A stretch of 64,000 bases of DNA from Kribbella voronezhensis (GCF_004365175.1 NZ_SOCE01000002.1:372001-436000); one strand, 5' to 3'; positions 52,787-59,882 are shown, counted from the stretch's first letter. Numbers and translations are program-made. The notes: a model not told the origin generated them from the sequence alone.

Positions 52787-53704
52787 ATGGCCGAACTCCG
52801 GAACCGCAAGAAGCAGCAGACGCACGACGCCTTGTCGGCCGCCGCGATAGCCCTGTTCCTCGAGCGCGGCTTCGACCAGGTCTCGGTCGCCGACATCGCC
52901 GCCGCCGCCCACGTCTCCAAACCGACCCTGTTCAAGTACTTCGCCACCAAGCAGGACCTGGTCCTCCACCGCATCGCCGACCACGCCCACCAATCAGCCC
53001 ACCTCCTCCACCAAGCCGCCACCTCCGCCCCCACCGCCCGCACCGCCCGCACCGACCCGACTCCTCCCGCCAACCCGAACTTTTCGACCGCCGACCCGAA
53101 CTCTTCGACCGCCGATCCGACTGCGCCGGCCCCCGACTCGACCGCTCCGGCCGCCGACTCAACCGCCTCGACTGCCACGGCTGCTCCGACCGCGGACCCG
53201 GCCGCCTCGGCCTCCCCAGCCGCCGACCCGACCGCTCCGACCGCCGGCGTGAAGGCTCGGCCGAGCGCCGCCCGACCGGGCGCGTCGGGTCCTCTAACCG
53301 CATCCCCTTCGGTGACTCTGCCCGGGGACGGCGGTGGGCGGATCGCGTGGGCGGCGGGAGTTCTGCGAGACGCGTTTCTTGCCGGCCTCGAGCAGCGAGA
53401 TCCGGTGACAGGATTGAACGACCACCCGGAGGTGCTCGCGTACTACCGCCTGGTGTTCGAGACCCCCGCGCTGGCGATCCGGGTACAGCAGTTCATCGCC
53501 GACGACCAAGCCGCCCTGGCCGATGCCCTAGGCAACGACCTGACCGCGGAGGTCGCCGCCGCCCAACTCATCGCCACCCAACAGGTACTAGCCAAACGCA
53601 ACTACCGCGCCATGGCCGCCGGCATCACCGCCGACAACCAATACCCCACAGCCCAAACCGAAGCCCAAACCGCTTTCGCCACCTTCTCCATCCCAACCCC
53701 ATAG
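52787..53704 (+). CDS. TetR-family regulator with a ~100-residue low-complexity insert
   Basis: A 305-residue TetR protein, about 100 residues longer than usual. The helix-turn-helix is SVADIAAAAHVSKPTLFKYF near 33-52. Residues about 79-180 are an Ala/Pro/Thr/Ser/Asp-rich insert with repeating TADP, PTAP and DSTA units between the DNA-binding and effector parts. The effector helices resume at RIAWAAGVLRDAFLAGLEQ. It is divergent from helR and probably represses it and itself through GGTTAAC boxes. The frame stays open without frameshift, and codon usage in the insert matches the rest. Confidence 0.85.
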   Translation: MAELRNRKKQQTHDALSAAAIALFLERGFDQVSVADIAAAAHVSKPTLFKYFATKQDLVLHRIADHAHQSAHLLHQAATSAPTARTARTDPTPPANPNFSTADPNSSTADPTAPAPDSTAPAADSTASTATAAPTADPAASASPAADPTAPTAGVKARPSAARPGASGPLTASPSVTLPGDGGGRIAWAAGVLRDAFLAGLEQRDPVTGLNDHPEVLAYYRLVFETPALAIRVQQFIADDQAALADALGNDLTAEVAAAQLIATQQVLAKRNYRAMAAGITADNQYPTAQTEAQTAFATFSIPTP

Positions 53705-53839
53705 TCACCTCCCGCCCGACCGCCCGTCTCCCGCGAGATCGTCCAATCGCACGACTGCCCGCCAGCAACACCCCGTCAGCCACCCCCGCCACCATCCCGG
53801 CATGCACCCGGGGAAGCCACCTACAACAGACAAGCCACG

Positions 53840-54050
53840 TCAGCCACCTGAGGCGGGTGCCTCTGGCAGTCACCTCGCCCGCAATCTCCGGCGGGCGTCT
53901 TCGGGCGGCCCACCCCGTCCGCCACCTTCGGCGGGCACGCCACGTTGGTCACCTGCGGCGGGTGCCTTTGGCAGCTCGCTCGCAATCTCCGGCGGGCGTC
54001 TTCGGGCGGCCCACTTGTCCGCCACCTCCGGCGGGTCCCCGTCCGGCGTG
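53840..54050. repeat. Two tandem ~105-bp degenerate repeats
   Basis: The block beginning CACCTGAGGCGGGTGCC (53845) recurs as CACCTGCGGCGGGTGCC (53950), 105 bp later. Both contain CAATCTCCGGCGGGCGTC and several CCGCC/GGCGG inverted pairs. It fills most of the gene-free 53705-54097 stretch between tetR and aroQ. Confidence 0.75.
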
Positions 54051-54085
54051 CCCGGTTAGTCAGCTGGCGGGCAGCGGTGGGGCAC

Positions 54086-54091
54086 TAGGGT
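54086..54091 (+). promoter_or_regulatory. -10 element of aroQ (leaderless)
   Basis: TAGGGT starts exactly 12 nt before GTG 54098. Confidence 0.5.
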
Positions 54092-54097
54092 GGGTGT

Positions 54098-54550
54098 GTG
54101 ACTGATCTGCTTGATGGGCGACGAGTGCTCGTACTGAACGGACCCAACCTCGGTCGGCTCGGGTCGCGGGAGCCGGATGTGTACGGCGCGATGACGTTCG
54201 CGGATCTCGTCGCGGACTGCGAGAAGACCGGCGCCGAGCTCGGGCTCGCGGTCGAGGTCCGGCAGACCGACGACGAGGCCGAGCTGGTCGGCTGGTTACA
54301 CGAAGCCGCCGACTCAAAGACGCCCGTCGTACTCAACCCCGCAGCCTTCACCCACTACTCGTACGCCCTCCGCGACGCCTGCGCCCAGCGCACCGCACCG
54401 CTGATCGAGATCCACATCAGCAACCCGGCCGCGCGCGAGGAGTTCCGCCACACCAGCGTCGTCGCCGCCGTCGCCACAGGCACCATCGCCGGCTTCGGCC
54501 CCAACTCCTACCGCCTAGCTCTCCGCGCCCTAACCACCCTCACCGACTAG
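54098..54550 (+). CDS. aroQ: 3-dehydroquinate dehydratase, type II
   Basis: A 150-residue dodecameric-type enzyme dehydrating 3-dehydroquinate. The signature NGPNLGRLGSREPDVYG contains the catalytic Tyr29, and NPAAFTHYSYALRDA and EIHISNPAAREEFRH complete the active site and lid. In many actinobacteria it lies directly after aroB; here 5 kb of accessory genes separate them. GTG 54098 fits a leaderless transcript. Confidence 0.96.
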   Translation: MTDLLDGRRVLVLNGPNLGRLGSREPDVYGAMTFADLVADCEKTGAELGLAVEVRQTDDEAELVGWLHEAADSKTPVVLNPAAFTHYSYALRDACAQRTAPLIEIHISNPAAREEFRHTSVVAAVATGTIAGFGPNSYRLALRALTTLTD

Positions 54551-54718
54551 CGCACCACCTCTGCCGAGCCGAGCCGCCCAACCACCGGTTCCCGCACCCC
54601 GTCGCGCCCTCACGACTCTCACCGACCAGCTCGCACGTCCCGCCGAGCTTGAGTGCTCGATTCATCGGTCGCCGCATCCCGTCGGTCGGCCTCGTCGAGT
54701 TGTCGCGCCGAGTTGGGG

Positions 54719-55390
54719 TCAAGCGGTGGGGGAGGACGGGTGGTCAGCTGATGGTGTGTGGTGGGCGACGGTGAAGCGGGTTTGGTGGTGGTGGGGGTGT
54801 TCGGCTTCGTCTACGAGGGCGACGGCGAAGTCTTCCATCGAGATGGTGGAGTTGCCTTCGGCATCGAACAGGAGGTGGTCCTTGCCGAGGCGGTAGCGGC
54901 CTGTCCGGATGCCCGGTTCGAGGAGAGCCGGTGGGCTGACGTACACCCAGTTGACCTGAGCTTCGGCGCGCAGTACGGCGAGTTGCTCGTTGCAGGCCTC
55001 GGCGATCGGGTGCCAGTCGGCCGGGAAGTCCGGTCCTTCGAGGACCGTCGTACCGGTGGGGAGGAGAAGGCTCGCGGCACCGCCGACGACGATGAGGCGT
55101 GTCCGAGTCTGAGCGAGTCCGCCGAGGAGGCCTTTGGTGGCGATGGCGAGTTCGGGTTCGTGGCCGGGGAGAGGTCGGGTGGCGCTGATGACTACGTCCT
55201 GGTCAATGCTCAGTTCAGCGACGTCTTGTGGATCGGCGGCATCGCCGCGGCGTAGTCGGGCTGCACGGGGGAGGGCGGCTAGCCGGTCAAGGTTGCGCCC
55301 GACAGCGGTCACCTCGTGACCGCGAGAGAGCGCTTCCTGCGTTACTCGACTGCCAACCGCACCCGATGCCCCGAAGACGGTGATGCGCAT
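54719..55390 (-). CDS. NAD(P)-binding Rossmann-fold oxidoreductase (NmrA/SDR-like)
   Basis: A 223-residue atypical short-chain dehydrogenase-like protein. The dinucleotide-binding motif is ITVFGASGAVGSRVT at the N-terminus, followed by AVGRNLDRLAALPRA. The catalytic YxxxK of classical SDRs is not seen, as in NmrA/YwnB-like sugar-epimerase relatives. ATG 55390 has GGAAGGA about nine bases upstream. It lies 4 bp downstream of the eamA stop on the same strand and is probably cotranscribed. The 168-bp gap to aroQ holds no gene. Confidence 0.86.
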   Translation of the reverse strand: MRITVFGASGAVGSRVTQEALSRGHEVTAVGRNLDRLAALPRAARLRRGDAADPQDVAELSIDQDVVISATRPLPGHEPELAIATKGLLGGLAQTRTRLIVVGGAASLLLPTGTTVLEGPDFPADWHPIAEACNEQLAVLRAEAQVNWVYVSPPALLEPGIRTGRYRLGKDHLLFDAEGNSTISMEDFAVALVDEAEHPHHHQTRFTVAHHTPSADHPSSPTA

Positions 55391-55394
55391 CGTG

Positions 55395-56693
55395 TCAGTT
55401 CCTTCCGCTGGTGAGGTGGTCATCGACGGCCCGGACGGGCGCCTGGGTCGAGGGAACGCTCGGGCGCCGGCCGGGCAGGTCGGGTGCCGCCAGGGTTGCC
55501 GAACTCACCGGGGTCGCCAGGGTTGCCGAGGTCGCAGAGGTCGCCGAGGTTGCTGGGTTCGCCGGAGTTGCTGGGATCGCCGGGGTCGCTGGGGTCGCCG
55601 ATGTTTCTGGGATCGCCAAGGTTGCTGAGGTTGCTGAGGTTGCCGGACTCGCCGGAGTTGTCGGAGTTGTCGCGATCGCTGCGGTTGCTGGGGTCGCCGG
55701 GATCGCTGCGGTTGCTGGGATCGCCGGGGTTGCCGGGATCGCCGGGATCGCTGCGGTTGCTGGGGTCGCAGAGGTTGCCGGGTTTGCTGGGGGTTCAGGG
55801 GTCGCTGCGGTTGCTGGAACGGTGGATGGCTTGGTTGTGGGCGTTCGCTTCAGTTGGGCGGTTATCAGGGCGGCGAGGACGATCAGGGCGCCGGTCAGTT
55901 GGGCGGCGGTGAGGCGTTGGTCCAGGGCGAGCCAGCCGAGGAGGGTGGCTACGACCGGGCTGAGGAGGCCGAGGAACGTGACGTCGGTGGGGGAGAGAGC
56001 GCGCAGGCCGCGGAACCAGAGGGCGTAGGCGACTGCGGACCCGATGATCGTCAGGTAGGCGTACCCGGCGAGGTTGGCGATGGTGAGAGACGCAGGAAGC
56101 GCTCCCTCGACGATCAGCGCGACCGGGAGCAGCAGGAGACCGCCGGCCACCAACTGCCAACCTGTGGTCGCGAGCAGTGGTGCGGGAGACTTCCATCGCT
56201 TGCTCAGGACGACGCCGGTCGCCATCACCACAGCGCCGCCCAGCGCGGCCAGGACGCCCCAGCCATCCAGCCGCGCACCGGCACGCAATACGAGGAGACT
56301 GACTCCGGCAACGCCGGCGATCGCGGCGAGAGTCGTGCGAAGGGTGAGGCGTTCGGAGAGCAGCGCGGCCGAGAGAACGGCCACCAGCAAGGGTTGGAGA
56401 GCGCCGACCGTCGCGGCGACGCCGCCGGGCAGACGGTACGCCGCTACGAAAAGCAGTGCGAAGAATGCTCCGATGTTGAGCGCGCCCAGGACGAACGCGC
56501 GGAGCCACCAGATCCCTTGCGGGAGCCGCCGAGTGAGCGCGACCAGCAGGATCCCTGCGGGCAGGGCGCGGATGACACCGGCGAGCAGAGGACGGCCGGC
56601 CGGCAGTAGTTCTGTGGTGACCAAGTAGGTGCTGCCCCACAGGGCAGGAGCGATGGCGGTGGTGAGGATGAGGGTGACTCGATTGCTTAGCAC
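55395..56693 (-). CDS. EamA-family transporter with a tripeptide-repeat C-terminal tail
   Basis: A 432-residue DMT-superfamily permease. Two EamA repeats with about ten TM helices occupy residues 1-283 (AIAPALWGSTYLVTTELLP near the start). A further 149 residues form a tail built of xAT/xAI triplets such as PATPAIPATAAIPATPA, encoded by 9-bp repeats at about 55490-55800. GTG 56693 is chosen because TACTTT (minus strand) starts exactly 12 nt upstream and the protein then begins like other EamA members; ATG 56738 would overlap the operators. It diverges from marR. Confidence 0.82.
   Translation of the reverse strand: MLSNRVTLILTTAIAPALWGSTYLVTTELLPAGRPLLAGVIRALPAGILLVALTRRLPQGIWWLRAFVLGALNIGAFFALLFVAAYRLPGGVAATVGALQPLLVAVLSAALLSERLTLRTTLAAIAGVAGVSLLVLRAGARLDGWGVLAALGGAVVMATGVVLSKRWKSPAPLLATTGWQLVAGGLLLLPVALIVEGALPASLTIANLAGYAYLTIIGSAVAYALWFRGLRALSPTDVTFLGLLSPVVATLLGWLALDQRLTAAQLTGALIVLAALITAQLKRTPTTKPSTVPATAATPEPPANPATSATPATAAIPAIPATPAIPATAAIPATPATAAIATTPTTPASPATSATSATLAIPETSATPATPAIPATPANPATSATSATSATLATPVSSATLAAPDLPGRRPSVPSTQAPVRAVDDHLTSGRN
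55490..55800. repeat. 9-bp-unit minisatellite inside the eamA 3' region
   Basis: Units such as GTTGCTGGG, GTCGCCGGG and GGATCGCCG recur for about 300 bp with variation only in certain positions. The period of 9 keeps frame and codes for alanine-centred tripeptides on either strand. Confidence 0.8.
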
Positions 56694-56765
56694 TAAGACA
56701 AAGTATCTCAGCGCTAAGCAATTGACCAGATCTCTCATCGCTAAGTGATCTACCTCACCGCTAAG
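56686..56765. promoter_or_regulatory. Four MarR-type operator sites in the eamA-marR promoter region
   Basis: CTTAGCACTAAG (56686-56697, perfect palindrome), CTCAGCGCTAAG (56707-56718), CTCATCGCTAAG (56734-56745) and CTCACCGCTAAG (56754-56765) share CTNANCGCTAAG, spaced 21, 27 and 20 bp. They cover the start and -10 of eamA and the upstream part of the marR promoter. Confidence 0.7.
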
Positions 56766-56773
56766 AGATCCAC

Positions 56774-56779
56774 TACGCT
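56774..56779 (+). promoter_or_regulatory. -10 element of marR (leaderless)
   Basis: TACGCT starts exactly 12 nt before ATG 56786. Confidence 0.45.
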
Positions 56780-56785
56780 GAGGGC

Positions 56786-57283
56786 ATGGCAGACCACGTC
56801 GACCTGGTGCTCGCCCAGTGGAGTGAGCGGCGGCCTGACCTGGACGCGTCGCCGATGGCGGTGATGGGGCGGCTCAAGCGGCTCGCCACGCTCGTCGACG
56901 GTGAGCTCCGGCGCAACTTCGCCGCCCATGACCTCGACTCGGCGTCGTTCGACGTACTGGCCACGCTTCGCCGCAGCAACGCCGAACACAGCCTGACCCC
57001 GGCCGGCCTGATGCGGTCGTCGATGGTGACGTCCGGTGCGATCACCCAACGGCTGGACCGGCTGGAAGCGCGCGGGCTGGTGACCAGGAAGCCGAGTGAG
57101 ACGGATGGCCGCGGGGTCCAGGTGACGCTGACCAAGGCCGGGCTGGACCTGATCGACGCCGTACTGCCGGCCCATTTAGCCACCGAGGACCGGTTGCTCG
57201 CCGGGTTGTCGGCCGAGGAGCGGAGCCAGTTGGCCGACAGTCTCCGGACCCTGCTCGAATCACTGGGCGACAAGACGGACTGA
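56786..57283 (+). CDS. MarR-family transcriptional regulator
   Basis: A 165-residue winged-helix regulator: LDSASFDVLATLRRS (helix 2-3 region), then LTPAGLMRSSMVTSGAITQRL as recognition helix and LVTRKPSETDGRGVQVTLT as the beta wing with the conserved Asp-Gly-Arg. The four CGCTAAG sites upstream are its likely operators, controlling both marR and the divergent eamA exporter, a standard efflux circuit. The methyltransferase gene starts 4 bp after its stop and is probably in the same operon. Confidence 0.9.
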   Translation: MADHVDLVLAQWSERRPDLDASPMAVMGRLKRLATLVDGELRRNFAAHDLDSASFDVLATLRRSNAEHSLTPAGLMRSSMVTSGAITQRLDRLEARGLVTRKPSETDGRGVQVTLTKAGLDLIDAVLPAHLATEDRLLAGLSAEERSQLADSLRTLLESLGDKTD

Positions 57284-57287
57284 CACC

Positions 57288-58796
57288 ATGGATGCCGGCG
57301 GCAACCAACAGGCGGAGTCGCTGCGGGCGGCACTCGTCAGCCAGATGGTTGCCGAGGGCTCCCTTCGGGACAACCGGGTGGCCGCTGCGTTCCTGGCCGT
57401 GCCGCGGCATGCGTTCGTGCCGATGGTTCCGCTGGCGGTCGCGTACGCCGACGATGTGGTGCTGATGAAACGTGACGAGGCGGGTGTGGCCATCTCGTCG
57501 GTGTCCCAGCCGTCCGTGGTCGCGCTGATGCTCGAACAGGCCGGGATTCAGCCCGGACACCGGGTGCTCGAGATCGGTTCCGGCGGGTACAACGCCGCCT
57601 TGCTCAGCGAACTGGTCGGGCCCGAGGGAACGGTCACGACGATCGACATCGATCCTGAGGTGATCGAGCGGGCTCGGCACGGCTTGGCCGCTGCCGGGTA
57701 CCAGCAGGTGCGCGTGGTGCTCGCCGATGGGGAGTTCGGATCGCCGGAGAGCGCTCCCTACGACCGGATCGTGGTCACGGTGACAGCCTGGGACATCGCG
57801 CCGGCCTGGGTCGCGCAGTTGGCCACGCGCGGGCGGATCGTCGTACCGCTGAGGTTCCGCGGGCAGACCCGGTCGATCGCGCTGGATCTGGTGGACGGGC
57901 GACTGGAGAGCCGGTCGATGAAGCTCTGTGGATTCGTCTGTATGCAGGGAGCCGGAGCGAGCTACGAACGGGTGGTCTCGCTCGAGAACGACACGGTGCG
58001 GCTCGGCTTCGACACCGACCAGGAGATCCTCGAACCGCCTGCCGACGTACTGCGGCAGCCGTCCAGCCAGGTCTGGTCAGGTGTCGGCGCAGATCGCGAG
58101 GAAGCGCTCTCTGACTTGAATCTGTGGCTCGCCGCCGCGCTCGATCAGTACTGCGTACTCGCAGCCGACCGCTCGGCGGTCAAGAAGCACCGGGTCTCGC
58201 CGACTCCGCGCTGGGGCACCTCCGCGACGGTCTCCGACGGCACCCTCGCGTACCTGACGTCGCGGCCGGGCAAGGACAGGGACACGTTGGAACTGGGCGC
58301 CGTCGCTCATGGCCCGGCTGCTGAGGAGCGCGCAGAACACTTGGTCCGCCAGATCCAGACGTTCGACGCCCACCACCGCCACGGCCCACCACCGTTACTC
58401 ACGATCTATCCCGCATCTGCACCCCACGAGGCTGAACAAACGCCCGAACTCGATCGAGAGGCTGGTCGGATCGTCGATCCGCCGACCACCTCGGCCCGAG
58501 CGGCCGACGGGGGTGTGGAGCCAGCGGGTAGTCCGGTCGGGGCGAGCGGGGTGGATGGTGAGCCAGCGACCTCGGTTGGGGCGGGCTGGGTGGATGGTGA
58601 GCCAGCTACCTCGGTTGGGGCGGGCCGGGTGGAAGGTGAGCCAGGGAGTTCGGTTGGGGCGGGCGGGGTGGATGGTGAGCCAGGTACCCCGGTCGGGGCG
58701 GGCGAAGTGGATGGCGAGCGGGCGGGTAGTTCGGTTCGGTTGCGGATTGAGCGGCCGCATACCCGGATGATCGTCAGTTGGCCTTCGTCCAGCTGA
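57288..58796 (+). CDS. FxLD-type (PCMT-like) methyltransferase with 13-residue C-terminal repeats
   Basis: A 502-residue SAM-dependent methyltransferase related to protein-L-isoaspartate methyltransferases. The N-terminal AAFLAVPRHAFVPMVPLA, YADDVVLMKRDEAG, SAM motif VLEIGSGGYNAALL (93-106) and TFDAHHRHGPPPLLTIYP end match the methyltransferases of FxLD lanthipeptide-type loci. Residues about 417-481 are five 13-residue repeats (VGAGWVDGEPATS type) encoded by 39-bp units. No FxLD precursor or lanthipeptide dehydratase gene is visible nearby, so it is an orphan. ATG 57288 lies 4 bp after marR. Substrate unknown. Confidence 0.82.
   Translation: MDAGGNQQAESLRAALVSQMVAEGSLRDNRVAAAFLAVPRHAFVPMVPLAVAYADDVVLMKRDEAGVAISSVSQPSVVALMLEQAGIQPGHRVLEIGSGGYNAALLSELVGPEGTVTTIDIDPEVIERARHGLAAAGYQQVRVVLADGEFGSPESAPYDRIVVTVTAWDIAPAWVAQLATRGRIVVPLRFRGQTRSIALDLVDGRLESRSMKLCGFVCMQGAGASYERVVSLENDTVRLGFDTDQEILEPPADVLRQPSSQVWSGVGADREEALSDLNLWLAAALDQYCVLAADRSAVKKHRVSPTPRWGTSATVSDGTLAYLTSRPGKDRDTLELGAVAHGPAAEERAEHLVRQIQTFDAHHRHGPPPLLTIYPASAPHEAEQTPELDREAGRIVDPPTTSARAADGGVEPAGSPVGASGVDGEPATSVGAGWVDGEPATSVGAGRVEGEPGSSVGAGGVDGEPGTPVGAGEVDGERAGSSVRLRIERPHTRMIVSWPSSS
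58536..58730 (+). repeat. Five 39-bp tandem repeats within the methyltransferase gene
   Basis: Units begin GTCGGGGCGAGCGGGGTGG at 58536 and GTTGGGGCGGGCTGGGTGG at 58575, with further copies to about 58730. Variation is mostly at single bases, implying recent expansion. Confidence 0.85.
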
Positions 58797-58815
58797 TCTC
58801 GTCCGGGCGGGAGGT

Positions 58816-59763
58816 TCAGTTGGCGGGTGGTTGGGGGCGGCCGGCGTTCTGGACGGTTTGCCAGAGTTCGTCGATGTCGGTGCGGTCCTCGAGTTCGGGC
58901 TTGTCGACCCAGCCGCTGGCCCAGACGTTGTCGTCCTCGCGGGTGTCGAAGACAGACTCGGCGAACGCGGCAGACCCGACGTACCGGGCGTCCTCGTCGG
59001 TCTTCTCCTCCACAAGGCCGGCGGGCGCAGGCGTCGTACTGCGTGCTTTGGCCGGCCCGTCGACGACCGAGCGGGCGTACTTCTGGGCGTCGATGATGCC
59101 CAGGTCCTTCTCGTCGCAGATCAGCCGGACCGCGGCGACCTCGTTGCCGGTCGCCATCAGTTCGCGGATCCGGGCGTCGAGATCACCCTTGTTCTGCGGT
59201 GGCCGTTTGGCCTGCGGCGGCTGGTATGCCGGGACCCACGGCGGCGGAACCGCCTGGAACGACGCCGCCTGAAACTGAGGCGGCTGGAACTGGCCGGGCG
59301 GTGTGTAGCCGGTCTGCGGCCCCGGATACTGCTGACCCGGACCGGGCTGACCTTGCTGCCCCGGCCCCGACTGTTGGGCATATTGTCCCGGCCCGGTGAT
59401 CTCCTGACCGAAGCGGCCCGCCGTCTGCCCCGCCTGCATCAGTTGCTGGAGCATCCCCGACAACTGGGCCGAGGCCTGCGCGCGCCCGGGATCTTGCACC
59501 GGTCCGGTCGGTCGCACCACCTGCCCGGCCGAGTTGACCACCTGGCCGGGTGCCGGCGGACCGGAGGTCGGCTGGGTGAACTGGCCCTGGAACTGGATCG
59601 GCACGTTCCCGCCCTGCTGGGCCTGGATCCGCTCGATCAGCTTCTGGACCCGCGGATTCGGCGTACCGGGATTCCGGCCGCCGGTGCCGGTGGTCTTCTT
59701 GTTCACCGCCTTGACGATCAGGCCCACGACGATGACCACCACGAAGATGATGAACTGCTCCAC
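58816..59763 (-). CDS. Membrane-anchored Pro/Gln-rich protein with L7/L12-like C-terminal motif
   Basis: A 315-residue protein: an N-terminal TM helix (EQFIIFVVVIVVGLIVKAV), a basic stretch, a long Gln/Pro/Gly-rich region (about 40-185, QPGPGQQYPGPQ and similar) and a C-terminal segment IRELMATGNEVAAVRLICDE plus LGIIDAQKYARSVVDG. The latter resembles the L7/L12 C-terminal helix pattern (AIKLVRE..GLGLKEAK) seen in several actinobacterial membrane proteins. Function unknown. GTG 59763 has GGGAGG upstream. It is divergent from efp. Confidence 0.75.
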   Translation of the reverse strand: MEQFIIFVVVIVVGLIVKAVNKKTTGTGGRNPGTPNPRVQKLIERIQAQQGGNVPIQFQGQFTQPTSGPPAPGQVVNSAGQVVRPTGPVQDPGRAQASAQLSGMLQQLMQAGQTAGRFGQEITGPGQYAQQSGPGQQGQPGPGQQYPGPQTGYTPPGQFQPPQFQAASFQAVPPPWVPAYQPPQAKRPPQNKGDLDARIRELMATGNEVAAVRLICDEKDLGIIDAQKYARSVVDGPAKARSTTPAPAGLVEEKTDEDARYVGSAAFAESVFDTREDDNVWASGWVDKPELEDRTDIDELWQTVQNAGRPQPPAN

Positions 59764-59876
59764 CGCGGGCCTCCCGATCCACGCTCGCGGACCCGCTGAC
59801 GGCGGATCCCGCGTCCCTGCACCTCAGCGTAGAGCCCGCCAGGGTGAGCGAGTCACCTCATACCTGCGCCGACCGC

Positions 59877-59882
59877 TACAAT
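59877..59882 (+). promoter_or_regulatory. -10 element of efp-nusB
   Basis: TACAAT fits the -10 consensus well and lies 45 nt before GTG 59922, giving a leader of about 33 nt with GAAGGGGA at 59907-59914. No convincing -35 was seen. Confidence 0.45.

Noticed and set aside
55411..56028. + strand frame coding an elastin-like VAG/IAG repeat opposite the eamA tail
   Set aside because: It is the mirror of the 9-bp repeat in the EamA reading frame. It has no signal peptide, RBS or domain, and EamA continues in frame on the other strand.
58309..58770. +1-shifted frame with repeated LGRAGWMVSQ units inside the methyltransferase gene
   Set aside because: It is a frame shadow of the 39-bp repeats; the methyltransferase frame is supported by homology up to the repeats and stays open through them.
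57288..59763. Complete lanthipeptide (FxLD) biosynthetic cluster
   Set aside because: Only the methyltransferase is present. No precursor-like small gene, LanB/LanC-type gene or dedicated protease was found on either side.
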